Positions 55,243 through 64,000 of a stretch of 64,000 nucleotides of DNA are shown piece after piece. The position numbers and the translations under genes are program-made. The stretch covers positions 1 through 64,000 of the forward strand of contig NZ_FRDK01000005.1 in NCBI RefSeq assembly GCF_900143245.1. The letters are read 5' to 3'. The notes beneath the pieces were generated by a model. It did no database searches. It was not told the DNA's origin and worked only from the letters and a program-made list of their open reading frames with translations. Source of the stretch: Flavobacterium fryxellicola (GTDB lineage Bacteria; Bacteroidota; Bacteroidia; Flavobacteriales; Flavobacteriaceae). Every line of letters starts with the position of its first letter. The first letter of the stretch is position 1.

Positions 55243-56517
55243 TTACACCTTACTTTTGACTAATTCCAATCCCAAAGCACATTCTAAGCATCTGCTTTTA
55301 TTACAATACTCCTTTTTGAGTTGCAGCAACGATTGTGTGTCAAAAGCATTTTTTGAAACGATACCAAACGAAGTAAACTTATCAATGATAGCGTTTTTCT
55401 CAGGATTCAAGCCGTTTAATAAATGTATCAAATCTTCCGTAATTTCTTTTCCCTGACTTTTGGCAAAAGCAAACTGCAGCGGAATTATTGTATTCACCAA
55501 CAACAAATCGACGAAAGATTTAGAAAGCATTTTCTTTTTAATGGGACTTTCTTTGTCAAACTGATAATGATTTTCCCAATAAGGAGACACCCCAATTTGA
55601 AAAACTTCAACATTATTTTTCAAGGAATTCAAAGTACTTATTTTAGAAAATAAATTTTGGTGTGTGTGATATAAATTAGCCAACTGAGACAAACGAATCG
55701 TTGGGAAATTATCCGGTCGATGCTTAAAAAACTGAACCTGCTCTGCGATTAGATGCTCCATTTGATATTTATGCAACAAATAAAAATATCTGAATTTTAA
55801 ATCTTTGTAATAAGTATCCTCTTTTTCAGAATCCAATAATCCAGCCATTCCAAAAAATAATGCTTCTAGATTCTCAACTTCAAAACATTCTTTTCGGATT
55901 ATAGAAAAAGGAATAGTTTGGGCCATTTTAAAGAAAGCGTCCCCGTTCGTATTCAAACCAAAATTCTTAGCCAAAAGACTAAACAAAACAGCTTCCCAAT
56001 CTTGACTGGTTTGCTCTAACAAATCAAAAATAGGCTTAGATTTTCTTTCTAAACGCTCAAAAAATAGCCGCTCCTGCCAATTTTTGAACACAAACTCATC
56101 GACCTCTTTAATTTGCTTTTCACAGAAAATCCATGATTTAGGAGCCAGTAACGATTGATAGTTTTGGATGGTGGCTGGATCAACATATTTTTTAAGTTCC
56201 AGCACGGGAATTTCAGTATTGTTGTTCCTAAAAATCTCGGTATCGTGTTCCCAAACCACATGAAGAATTACATTTTCATACGCTGAATCCATTTCATGAT
56301 GATGCACATACCAGTCTGAAGATTTGAGATGAATTTCGACGTTTCCCGCCCATTTTTGATTTCCAATGGTAATTTGAGCATTGAAAAAATCAGGACCTGC
56401 CAATTCAAGATACTGACCGACATTGATAATTGTGATTTCTTCATCATTGAAAGTTCTCAAATTCAAAGCATCAAACTTTTTGAATTTCCAAAGGTAATGG
56501 AGAAAATCTTCTTTCAT
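55243..56517 (-). CDS. DUF2851 family protein
   Basis: A 424-residue soluble protein of the Bacteroidetes family DUF2851. It begins MKEDFLHYLWKFKKFDALNLRT and has the characteristic LAGPDFFNAQITIGNQKWAGNVEIHLKSSDWYVHHH (about residues 39-74), which resembles a PD-(D/E)xK-like or Vsr-like core with the D-x-E-(I/V)-H pattern, so a nuclease-like fold is conceivable. A cysteine pair (CNKSRCLECALG) near the C-terminus may bind a metal. Function unknown. Confidence 0.88.
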   Translation of the reverse strand: MKEDFLHYLWKFKKFDALNLRTFNDEEITIINVGQYLELAGPDFFNAQITIGNQKWAGNVEIHLKSSDWYVHHHEMDSAYENVILHVVWEHDTEIFRNNNTEIPVLELKKYVDPATIQNYQSLLAPKSWIFCEKQIKEVDEFVFKNWQERLFFERLERKSKPIFDLLEQTSQDWEAVLFSLLAKNFGLNTNGDAFFKMAQTIPFSIIRKECFEVENLEALFFGMAGLLDSEKEDTYYKDLKFRYFYLLHKYQMEHLIAEQVQFFKHRPDNFPTIRLSQLANLYHTHQNLFSKISTLNSLKNNVEVFQIGVSPYWENHYQFDKESPIKKKMLSKSFVDLLLVNTIIPLQFAFAKSQGKEITEDLIHLLNGLNPEKNAIIDKFTSFGIVSKNAFDTQSLLQLKKEYCNKSRCLECALGLELVKSKV

Positions 56518-56676
56518 TTTTTAGATTTTAGAAAATCCTCAACCCAAACCCGCTCCATTGAAAAGAGCGAAAGACGAAATCGAGGATTTCACATTTCATC
56601 ATTAAAGGAGAACTAAGATAGTAAATAATACAAGAAGTCTTACTTTAAACAACAATCAATTGAAATCTAAATAAAT

Positions 56677-57159
56677 TTATCGCAGCAGATACAATTTGGC
56701 GCAAGCCCTAGCATCTGACAAAGCTTCGTGATGATTCAAAACGATGTTCATTTGGCGGCAACAATCACTCAATTTGGTTGGTTTTAATCCTTTGCTTTTA
56801 TAGATTTTTACGGTGCATTCCCATCGGGCTGCAAGGTTTAAATCAGCATACTCCAAGCCATAAAGCATCATCGATTTTGCTAAAACGTTTCGGTCAAAAC
56901 TTTCATTGTGAGCCACTACCACTCTGTTTTGCAGCCGCTTTTTAATTTCTGGAAAAACTTGTATAAATGACTTTGCATGAAGTGTATCGCGAGGATAAAT
57001 CCCATGGACTTGTATTGTAAAGTGAGAATACAAGTTGTTTGGTGGTTTGATTAAGGTTACAAACTCATCTACAATTATTCCGTTTTCTACAGTAACAATT
57101 CCCACGGAACACGGATGATAAGCGGTAGCAGTTTCAAAATCTATAGCGGTGAATGTCAT
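56677..57159 (-). CDS. DnaQ-like 3'-5' exonuclease domain protein
   Basis: A 160-residue protein of the DEDDh exonuclease family. Exo I is FTAIDFETATAYHPCSVGIV (Asp and Glu at about residues 7 and 9), Exo II is VVAHNESFDRNVLAKSM (Asp near 86), and Exo III is NHHEALSDARACAKLYL with His and Asp. It lacks other domains. Probably acts in DNA repair or RNA degradation; which one is not readable. The heptamer array begins 13 bp upstream of its start codon. Confidence 0.92.
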   Translation of the reverse strand: MTFTAIDFETATAYHPCSVGIVTVENGIIVDEFVTLIKPPNNLYSHFTIQVHGIYPRDTLHAKSFIQVFPEIKKRLQNRVVVAHNESFDRNVLAKSMMLYGLEYADLNLAARWECTVKIYKSKGLKPTKLSDCCRQMNIVLNHHEALSDARACAKLYLLR

Positions 57160-57172
57160 TTTCGAGGTTTTA

Positions 57173-57291
57173 GGTTTTGGGTTATCGGTTATCTGTTATG
57201 AGTTATCTGTTATCGGTTATGCGTTATCGGTTATCTGTTATGAGTTATCTGGTATGCGTTATCTGGTATGCGTTATCTGGTATCGGTTTTG
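57173..57291. repeat. Tandem array of 17 heptamers
   Basis: Seventeen contiguous 7-base units run from 57173 to 57291. Most read GGTTATC, TGTTATG, AGTTATC, CGTTATC or TGGTATG, and identical GGTTTTG units stand at both ends. A larger period is visible because the order TGTTATG-AGTTATC recurs. No spacers separate the units, so it is not CRISPR. It lies between the start of the exonuclease gene and the end of the cysteine/cystathionine synthase gene. Confidence 0.92.
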
Positions 57292-57403
57292 GGCTATAAT
57301 TTAAATATTGGTTTCATTATAATTTAAAAAAAAGCCACAAATTAGAAGAACTAACACAAAATCAATTTGTGCTGATTGGTCTAATTTATGGCAAAAAAAA
57401 AAA

Positions 57404-58765
57404 TTACTTTATCGAACCAATAATATCATATTTGGTAATAATATGGTGATTACCATTTTGCAATTCTATTAAAACTGCGTCATTTTCTTTGGTAAACAAT
57501 TTAGAAACCTCTTCTATTGGGGTTCCTTGTTTAACAATTGGAAAAGGTCTTCCCATAATTTCTTTAATAGGTTTATCGGCCACATCTTTATCCGCAACAT
57601 AACTTTGAAACAAATCACTTTCGTCCACAGAGCCAACAAATCCATTGCTATCGATGACCGGAATTTGTGAAATTTTATATTTACGCATGCGTTCAATAGC
57701 ATGTGAGACTAATTCTTCTGTACGCACAACAATTAATGGTTTATCGATATGGTCCTTGATGACATCTTCTGCTTTTGTAATTTCCTCCTCTAGAAAACCA
57801 CGTTCGCGCATCCAATCGTCATTGAACATTTTACCTACATAACGACTTCCTGAATCATGGAAAAGAACCACAACTACATCTTCAGGTTTGAAATGTTCTT
57901 TGAGCTGCAACAGTCCTTTTACCGCTGCACCTGCTGAATTACCTACAAAAATTCCTTCTTCCAAAGCAATTTTACGGGTATATACTGCGGCATCTTTGTC
58001 CGTTACTTTTGTAAACCCATCTATTAAAGAGAAATCCACATTTTTGGGAAGAATGTCTTCGCCAATTCCCTCCGTTATATAAGAATAGATTTCGTTTTCG
58101 TCAAATATCCCAGTTTCGTGGTATTTTTTAAACACAGAACCATAAGTATCAATTCCCCATATTTTAATATTTGGATTTCGCTCTTTCAGGTATTTTGCTA
58201 CTCCCGAAATAGTTCCACCAGTTCCTACACCTACAACAAAGTGTGTAATTTTACCTTCCGTTTGCTCCCAAATCTCCGGACCTGTCTGCTCGTAATGCGC
58301 TATAGCGTTGGATGGATTATCGTATTGATTAACATACCACGAATTAGGCGTCTCTTCAGCCAATCTTTTCGAAACTGAATAATACGATCTTGGATCCGTA
58401 GGTTCCACATCTGTAGGACACACTACTACTTTTGCTCCTACGGCGCGAAGAATGTCCATTTTTTCTTTAGACTGTTTGTCTGATATCACACAAATCAGCT
58501 TGTATCCCTTAATGATAGCTACTAATGCCAATCCCATTCCTGTATTTCCTGAAGTTCCTTCAATGATGGTTCCGCCAGGTTTTAATCTCCCATCAGCTTC
58601 CGCATCGGCAATCATTTTTACAGCCATTCTGTCTTTGACAGAATTCCCTGGATTGAATGTTTCCACTTTTGCAAGCACCAAAGCAGCCACTTCAGCGGTT
58701 ACTTTATTTAATTTAACTAATGGCGTGTTGCCTATTGTACCTAATATATTTTCTGCGTAACGCAT
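57404..58765 (-). CDS. Cystathionine beta-synthase-like PLP enzyme with CBS domains
   Basis: A 453-residue enzyme of the fold-type II PLP family. The PLP lysine is Lys44 in FNPGNSVKDRMAVKM, the phosphate loop is GTSGNTGMGLAL (about residues 69-80), and GVGTGGTISGVAKYLKE (about 180-196) is a second glycine loop. After about residue 335 there are two CBS domains (DKPLIVVRTEELVSHAIERM and KPIKEIMGRPFPIVKQGTP). The layout matches cystathionine beta-synthase, but cysteine synthase-like activity on O-acetylserine is also possible. CBS domains may bind adenosyl ligands. Confidence 0.92.
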   Translation of the reverse strand: MRYAENILGTIGNTPLVKLNKVTAEVAALVLAKVETFNPGNSVKDRMAVKMIADAEADGRLKPGGTIIEGTSGNTGMGLALVAIIKGYKLICVISDKQSKEKMDILRAVGAKVVVCPTDVEPTDPRSYYSVSKRLAEETPNSWYVNQYDNPSNAIAHYEQTGPEIWEQTEGKITHFVVGVGTGGTISGVAKYLKERNPNIKIWGIDTYGSVFKKYHETGIFDENEIYSYITEGIGEDILPKNVDFSLIDGFTKVTDKDAAVYTRKIALEEGIFVGNSAGAAVKGLLQLKEHFKPEDVVVVLFHDSGSRYVGKMFNDDWMRERGFLEEEITKAEDVIKDHIDKPLIVVRTEELVSHAIERMRKYKISQIPVIDSNGFVGSVDESDLFQSYVADKDVADKPIKEIMGRPFPIVKQGTPIEEVSKLFTKENDAVLIELQNGNHHIITKYDIIGSIK

Positions 58766-58807
58766 TGTATCGTAATTTAAGATTGTAATTTGTTGTAATT
58801 AATGCTG

Positions 58808-58815
58808 CAAAGATA
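58808..58815 (-). promoter_or_regulatory. Putative -7 box for the CBS enzyme gene
   Basis: On the minus strand TATCTTTG fits TAnnTTTG, 42 bp before the start codon. A palindrome TTTTGTTACAAAA lies just upstream, between -7 and the expected -33, and could be a regulator site. Confidence 0.5.
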
Positions 58816-59017
58816 GTATTTTGTTACAAAATAATCTTCGTTGTGGAACTAAGGATAAAAGATTCCTTCGCTACTCTTTTATTACATAGTAATGGAATCA
58901 ATTTCATTTAAAGGTACCTCCTTTTCTTGTTCGCTTTACTAAGTGCAACCAGACTTTACACCCCTTCTAAAAACACTTGAGAGTGAAACTTCTAGAACAT
59001 ATTCCTTTACTACTTTC

Positions 59018-60943
59018 TTAATTAAAGAAATTCCAAATCAACCCAAAACGAATGGTAAAATCTCTAGATGGATTGTTGGGTGAAGCGTAAAAATTATTTC
59101 CGGTTAGCGCCGAATTAAAATGTTCAACTTTAAAATAGATTCTTGTTCTTTGGATTTTTGCGTTTATAAAAAAATCAAGATTGGGATGGTTACCAATTTG
59201 TTTGTCCTTTTGAACAAAAAACTCCCCTATAACAGGATTGTATTCGTTCGCATAATAACTAGAAAAATAATTTAACGAAATACCTGTCTGCAGGAACAAT
59301 GCTTTTTTAAATATAAAATCAGAGTAGTAAAACGTATTGCGCGTTACAATTTCCGGCACATTTAATATGGCGTCCTGTTGTTCTGCTTTTTGATAGAGAA
59401 TAGTATTATCCAAAGCAAAGTTTCCGAATTTTACTTCTCTGCTGATTTTAACCGACAAATAATTGATCGTTCCATCGTATTGTGCAGGTGCTACTATTTG
59501 CGTTTTTTCTGCTTTCTGCTGGGCACTCGATGCATCTGTAAAATACAAATGATCATTCAAAACTGAAAATTGCAGTTCTGCATTTATCCAAGGCGAAATT
59601 GCATTGGCTTTTATGGTATTAATTTTTTCATTCTTGAACTCTTTGGACCAATTGTATTGTACATAACTACTTTGATGCAAATTATAATTATTGTTGGGTA
59701 ATTTGTTTATATTCTGATATTGAAAGACGAGCTGAATTTCGTCATTTACATCATATTCCAACTTCGCATCCAAATTGGACAGTGACTGTGCCGTTACCGA
59801 TCTGGAATATAAAAATTTACCCTTCCACTTATTGCGTCGGTATTCATATTGTCCACCAGCGCTGTTGATTTGTTGACTGAATGCGCTGGGAATCGTATTT
59901 TGATTGTCAAATACCAGAATCCGATTGTAGTAATAATTAGACCTAAAATCATCAACGAAAAATTGAAAATTCCCCAAAGTAGTATTCTCATAAATCAATC
60001 CTACTCTATTGTACATTTTATTATAACGCGTTTGATCATTAATACCACTATCTAGGAAGGAACCACCAAAACGATTCACCTGCTCGGAACCCACCGTAGA
60101 TAGTAAGGTGGCTTGATTGTATTCGAAGAACTTATTTTCGTAATTAAATTGGTGCGTCACATAGAGGTTATTTGCACCCTTACTCGGATTGACTCTAAAA
60201 TTATGATCTAAAAAAACACGCTTGCCTTTTAAAAATGATTTAGCATCATTAAAATACACTTCAAATCGCTGCCGGTTATTGTAGTTCGAGTCTTCACTTT
60301 CAAAATTCTCGATGGTAGTAATTCCGCCATTTTCTTCATTGAGAATGTCTTGAAAGGTATAATGCGCTTTCGCAAAATAGCGCCTGTTCTTCGTATTGTA
60401 GCTGGTCGTAAATCTAAAGTTTCCAGTACTAGACAATTGGTTGAGATACTCACCTTCAGATCGCAATCCTTTATAAGCTATTGAAAAATTTAGATTTTCA
60501 GAAGTATTTAGGGTAATAAAAGCATCAACCGACTGTCCTTTTTTGATTGTGGTTTTAAAATACAATTCGGTTACGGGCGTAGCCACAGCGTAATACCTAA
60601 TTTGGTTGGCTTCTAAAAAATTAAAATGTTTTGCTTTAAAGCCAAATTCAGGATACGGAGAAAAATCCGTTAAGCTGTATTGCAACGTATTATAAGTTTG
60701 ACCGTCATTAGCAAACGGCAACAATCCAAAAATATCTTTTCGCAAATAATTATGACTGTACTCTTTTTGAATCGTAAGTGACGTATCGATATAGGTCGTG
60801 TCATTTTCAATTGTAATCACCTTATACAAATCAATGGTGGCAATTTTAACTGCTGTTGTATCTTTAATTCGCTTTTGCTGACTTACATCTTGAGCAATAC
60901 ATACGTTTGTTACTAATAAAAATAATAATACCGCTTTTTTCAT
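59018..60943 (-). CDS. Putative porin-like outer membrane beta-barrel
   Basis: A 641-residue exported protein (signal peptide 1-17, ending CIAQ). After residue 100 it is built of alternating hydrophobic/polar beta strands rich in Tyr, Phe and Asn, ending in FTIRFGLIWNFFN with the terminal aromatic residue typical for outer-membrane insertion. This matches the large Bacteroidetes proteins named putative porin. The permeant is unknown. It is transcribed alone, with a 252-bp spacer to the CBS enzyme gene. Confidence 0.85.
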   Translation of the reverse strand: MKKAVLLFLLVTNVCIAQDVSQQKRIKDTTAVKIATIDLYKVITIENDTTYIDTSLTIQKEYSHNYLRKDIFGLLPFANDGQTYNTLQYSLTDFSPYPEFGFKAKHFNFLEANQIRYYAVATPVTELYFKTTIKKGQSVDAFITLNTSENLNFSIAYKGLRSEGEYLNQLSSTGNFRFTTSYNTKNRRYFAKAHYTFQDILNEENGGITTIENFESEDSNYNNRQRFEVYFNDAKSFLKGKRVFLDHNFRVNPSKGANNLYVTHQFNYENKFFEYNQATLLSTVGSEQVNRFGGSFLDSGINDQTRYNKMYNRVGLIYENTTLGNFQFFVDDFRSNYYYNRILVFDNQNTIPSAFSQQINSAGGQYEYRRNKWKGKFLYSRSVTAQSLSNLDAKLEYDVNDEIQLVFQYQNINKLPNNNYNLHQSSYVQYNWSKEFKNEKINTIKANAISPWINAELQFSVLNDHLYFTDASSAQQKAEKTQIVAPAQYDGTINYLSVKISREVKFGNFALDNTILYQKAEQQDAILNVPEIVTRNTFYYSDFIFKKALFLQTGISLNYFSSYYANEYNPVIGEFFVQKDKQIGNHPNLDFFINAKIQRTRIYFKVEHFNSALTGNNFYASPNNPSRDFTIRFGLIWNFFN

Positions 60944-61318
60944 AAATAAAGAATACAGGAATTAATTTGGGAGCAAAAAATAGAATTACGTTATACTGCA
61001 GGTATTAATTTGGATTTCATACCAACATAAAAATATAAAAAACAAAGGTAGTTAAATAACTAAATAAAAATTTAAACTTAACAATAATCCAACTCACTAT
61101 TTAAAAGTATGCCGGAAAAGCCACTTATTAAGTTCTGCTGATTAGCACAACCAATACTAAGTATCCCTATTTTCAATTTTGATATTGCTATAGATTACGC
61201 TAACTGCTCTAAATTTAGACCTAAAGCAAAAAAAAAGTTGCAAGAAATAAATCTTGCAACCTTTTAAAAATATTCTGATTAAATAATCAGCACTGTCTCT
61301 TAGGACTTGTCCTTAAAA
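60944..61318. other. Spacer with the susD terminator
   Basis: The 375-bp AT-rich stretch between the porin start and the susD stop has no gene. It contains the minus-strand terminator at 61229-61262 and probably the porin promoter near its left end. Confidence 0.6.
61229..61262 (-). terminator. Terminator of the susCD transcript
   Basis: On the minus strand GTTGCAAG pairs with CTTGCAAC around an 8-base loop and a run of eight or nine T residues follows. It lies about 55 bp behind the susD stop. Confidence 0.88.
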
Positions 61319-62869
61319 TTAGTAACCTGTATTTTGTTGAATAAGAGCGTTACCATTAACTTCCACTTGCGGAATTGGCAAAGCAAACTTGAAACTACTT
61401 AAAGGCAAGTTAGTTGGGTTAGCAGCAGGGAAACTCCATGAACCTGAGGCATACTCTGCAGCATCTCTGTCTAAAGTTGCACCCGCCAATGTACCAATAC
61501 GTTTTAAATCAATAAATCTAAAACCTTCAAATGCCAATTCTTTTCTTCTTTCGTCCAAGATTCCCTTCCAAGCTGCTTGTGGATTAGCAAACACAGGAAG
61601 AACTTGAGGTGTTGGAAAACGAGCGTCTAATATTGCTTTCAAATTTGTACCAACACCAACTAAATCGCTAGCTGCAGCTCTCGCTTCAGCTCTGATAAAA
61701 TACATTTCAGAAAGTCTAGAGACCATAAAATCAGGATTAAATCCATTCGCTGCTGTAACAGCAGATTGACCACCATGTTTTTGCAAAACAATAATATCAG
61801 AGTTTCTAACATCCGTTGCAGTAGCATAGTTTGGATCAATTAAGGATGGACTAGTACCAGTCAAATGTACAATAGTGTTAAGTCTAAAGTCATTTGGCAC
61901 TGCAGCAAGTTTGTTATACAAAGCTCTACTTACCTCATAAAATGGAGAACCATTTCTTCTATTTGCAACAGAAACCCAACCGTTATTTAAGTTAGTGGTT
62001 TGAACGTTTTGTTGAACCGTTCTTCTCAATCTAAAAATAACTTCAGTATTAGCACTTTCACTATGCGTATGAAAAACAGCATTGTACTGCGCTTGCGTAT
62101 TCGCTAATGTAATTCCTGATGTATTAATTACAGTATTAGCAAAAGTTTCAGCATTAGGATAATCCCCTTTTAGCGCGTAAGCACGAGCCTTAAGTGCTTG
62201 AGCTAGTACTTTAGAAGGATAATACGTCTTCGATATACCTGCATAAGCTGGCGCCGTATTAGCATCATAAATAGCTATAGCATCGTTCAAATCCTTGTGA
62301 ATTGCTGTATAAAACACTCCATTTGAAACTCTCAATGGTTTTTCTGTTGTAAGAATAACTCTATCCGCTAAAACTCCTGCTAATGCAGCATCGTCTTTAG
62401 GGTTAGGAGAAAAGTAAGACATGATCTTTAGGTGAGCCAATGCTCTCAAAACCAGGGCCTCTGCTTTTGATCTGTTAATTATCTGCTGATCTGCAGGAGT
62501 TTTAGCAACAACTTTATCAGCAAAAGTAACAACACGGTTTATTCTAGCAAGAGCAAAATATTGTGATTGCCAAATTATACGAGCAGATTCATTATCAACA
62601 TTCATTAAAAAAACATAATCTTCAGTAATTCCCTGACCACCATTATTGAATCCAGGCGCAGCTTCATCAGTAAAAATAGAGCTAAAAACATAATCCGCTC
62701 TATTAGTCAATATATTCATAGATGAATTTACAAGATTGACTAAATCACTACTTTTGGTTAAAGCGACATCCTCTGTAAGAGAACCAGGAGTAAAAGGCTC
62801 CAACAAATCATTTGTACACGAAACAAAAAGTACAAACGAAACAATTAATATTCCAAATATTTTCTTCAT
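61319..62869 (-). CDS. RagB/SusD family nutrient-binding outer membrane lipoprotein
   Basis: A 516-residue surface lipoprotein that binds a glycan or peptide and hands it to a SusC channel. The signal peptide ends FVLFVSCTND, with Cys18 as lipid site. The N-terminal TPR-like helices are visible in AEALVLRALAHLKIMSYFSPNP and ALKARAYALKGDYPNAETFANTVI, and the C-terminal SusD signature is WKGILDERRKELAFEGFRFIDLKRIG. It starts 12 bp after the susC stop. The ligand is not readable from the window. Confidence 0.95.
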   Translation of the reverse strand: MKKIFGILIVSFVLFVSCTNDLLEPFTPGSLTEDVALTKSSDLVNLVNSSMNILTNRADYVFSSIFTDEAAPGFNNGGQGITEDYVFLMNVDNESARIIWQSQYFALARINRVVTFADKVVAKTPADQQIINRSKAEALVLRALAHLKIMSYFSPNPKDDAALAGVLADRVILTTEKPLRVSNGVFYTAIHKDLNDAIAIYDANTAPAYAGISKTYYPSKVLAQALKARAYALKGDYPNAETFANTVINTSGITLANTQAQYNAVFHTHSESANTEVIFRLRRTVQQNVQTTNLNNGWVSVANRRNGSPFYEVSRALYNKLAAVPNDFRLNTIVHLTGTSPSLIDPNYATATDVRNSDIIVLQKHGGQSAVTAANGFNPDFMVSRLSEMYFIRAEARAAASDLVGVGTNLKAILDARFPTPQVLPVFANPQAAWKGILDERRKELAFEGFRFIDLKRIGTLAGATLDRDAAEYASGSWSFPAANPTNLPLSSFKFALPIPQVEVNGNALIQQNTGY

Positions 62870-62881
62870 AATTTTCTTTAA

Positions 62882-64000
62882 TTAAAATTTAACATCTACG
62901 CCAAAAGTATACAACCTAGGTGTTGGGTACTGATATACGTCAAGAGTTCTACTACTTTCAACATCAAATCCATTCCACTTAGTAAAAGTTAATAAATTTT
63001 CTCCTTGTAGAGAAAAAGACATCGCAGTCAAAAAAGTATTTTTCAAAAACTTTTGTGGCACATTGTAACCCACTTGAACGTTTCTCATACGAATGTAAGA
63101 AGCATCTTTAAGGAAACGATCAGAAGTATCACCTAAACCTAAGTTACCAGCATTTAATGCAGGAACATTTGTATTAGTATTAGTTGAAGTCCATGCATTT
63201 AATAAGTCATCAGTAACAGTAAACTGTCCAATATTACCCACAGAATACAAATTGCTTAAATCAGAATCAAATCTAGCTACGTCATATGCATACGTAAACA
63301 AAGTAGATACGAAAAAGCCTTTTACACTAAAATCAAATCCAAAACCACCTTGATACTTCGGCAAATTGTTTACACCTGCTCTTCTTTTATCTGCTTGAAC
63401 AGGATTTTCAGTTGGATTCCCTGCGGCATCCTCAAATAACAATTTTCCATTCACTGGATTAACGCCTAAATAATGAAAAACAAATGGTTCGTTGATACTA
63501 CCGCCGTTCTCACTTACATAAAGGCCTGCACCTGCAAATATTCTTCCGTTACCCAAAATGTTACTAACAACGTTATTGTTACGAGAACCATTAACTCTAA
63601 CTGTTAAAGTGATATCTTTTTCTTGATTTTTGATTAAATCATACCCTAAATTTAACTCTAACCCTTTATTTGTTACTGTTACATCAGAATTTTGAGTCAA
63701 AGTTGCAGCACCTGAAGTAGATGAAACTGGATTATCTAGAAACAATCGTGAAGTTGCTCTATTGTAATAATCAAAAGATCCCCTAAGTCTTCCTCTAAAA
63801 AATTCAAAATCTAAACCAGCATTCCACTGTGTAGTAATCTCCCACTGCAATTCAGGATAACCAAAGTTAATTCCATACCCAGTTCCACCATTGTAGGCAT
63901 TGTTTGCTATACTATAGATATCAGTAAAACGAGGTGGTTGAATACCAGCGAAAACATCGCCTCCAACTACTCTTTGATTACCTACAGTACCATACGATCC
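62882..64000 (-). CDS. SusC/RagA TonB-linked outer membrane protein, C-terminal part
   Basis: The open frame runs off the right edge, so only the last 373 residues are seen. They are beta-barrel strands of a TonB-dependent receptor: WEITTQWNAGLDFEFFRGRLRGSFDYYNRATSRL, the RAGVNNLPKYQGGFGFDFSVKGF segment, DASYIRMRNVQVGYNVPQKFL, and the end YPTPRLYTFGVDVKF with terminal Phe. This C-terminus is standard for SusC. Together with susD it forms an import pair, which suggests that a polysaccharide-utilisation locus continues to the right. Confidence 0.95.
   Translation of the reverse strand, partial: GSYGTVGNQRVVGGDVFAGIQPPRFTDIYSIANNAYNGGTGYGINFGYPELQWEITTQWNAGLDFEFFRGRLRGSFDYYNRATSRLFLDNPVSSTSGAATLTQNSDVTVTNKGLELNLGYDLIKNQEKDITLTVRVNGSRNNNVVSNILGNGRIFAGAGLYVSENGGSINEPFVFHYLGVNPVNGKLLFEDAAGNPTENPVQADKRRAGVNNLPKYQGGFGFDFSVKGFFVSTLFTYAYDVARFDSDLSNLYSVGNIGQFTVTDDLLNAWTSTNTNTNVPALNAGNLGLGDTSDRFLKDASYIRMRNVQVGYNVPQKFLKNTFLTAMSFSLQGENLLTFTKWNGFDVESSRTLDVYQYPTPRLYTFGVDVKF

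Noticed and set aside
57173..57291. CRISPR array
   Set aside because: The units are 7 bp and contiguous, with no spacers and no cas genes nearby.

Overview
The window is a low-GC (roughly one third G+C by eye) chromosome segment from a member of the Flavobacteriaceae, most likely a Flavobacterium. Support comes from the SusC/SusD outer-membrane pair, the DUF3467 gene behind rpoC, TAnnTTTG-type promoter boxes, the near absence of Shine-Dalgarno sequences except a near-perfect one in front of rpsU, and protein families typical of the phylum (DUF2851, DUF2279, MoxR, putative porin). It is an ordinary chromosomal backbone with one small accessory patch; no phage, insertion sequence or CRISPR array is present.

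Layout. 1-6.8 kb: a small secreted protein, then a minus-strand cell-wall cluster (dapF, acetyltransferase, mltG, DUF2279 protein, lysozyme-like protein) divergent from an HtrA protease. 6.9-11.5 kb: a long-form GAPDH, an APC permease and a beta-hydroxyacid dehydrogenase, separated by repeat-rich spacers. 11.5-15.5 kb: the accessory patch. It carries a DUF262 protein coupled to a HEPN protein, a second small helical protein, a four-helix membrane protein and an orphan, with two homologous ~110-bp nested palindromes behind two of the genes in a gene-cassette-like arrangement. 15.6-20 kb: CDGSH protein, serine hydrolase, GT9 glycosyltransferase, a VOC gene broken by an amber codon, and a flavin/PNPOx-like stress protein. 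20-30 kb: a LysM/NlpC endopeptidase, two consecutive aconitases of different families (acn and acnB), a MoxR ATPase and a SurA-like isomerase. 31-34 kb: alpha-amylase lipoprotein and prfC. 34-49 kb: the minus-strand information-processing block Thr/Tyr/Thr tRNAs - tuf - tRNA-Trp - secE - nusG - rplK - rplA - rplJ - rplL - rpoB - rpoC - DUF3467, with an attenuator-like hairpin before rpoB and a palindrome between rpoB and rpoC. 49-53 kb: hpf, xerC, rpsU, acyl-CoA dehydrogenase and a helix-hairpin-helix protein. 53-64 kb: a second APC permease, PspC-like, DUF2851, an exonuclease, cystathionine beta-synthase-like enzyme, putative porin, then SusD and a SusC that runs off the end.

The most interesting points are: (1) the DUF262-HEPN pair and its palindromic cassette-like surroundings; (2) three copies of an intergenic element with conserved ends and a variable long stem (10.3, 22.0 and 50.8 kb); (3) arrays of tandem heptamers at 8.4, 8.8, 40.0 and 57.2 kb, two of them ending flush with a stop codon; (4) the strong Shine-Dalgarno of rpsU, which fits the known bS21-dependent ribosome regulation in Flavobacterium; (5) a promoter for the tRNA-tuf block that is interlocked with the hpf terminator; and (6) a VOC pseudogene that has also lost an expected metal-ligand histidine.
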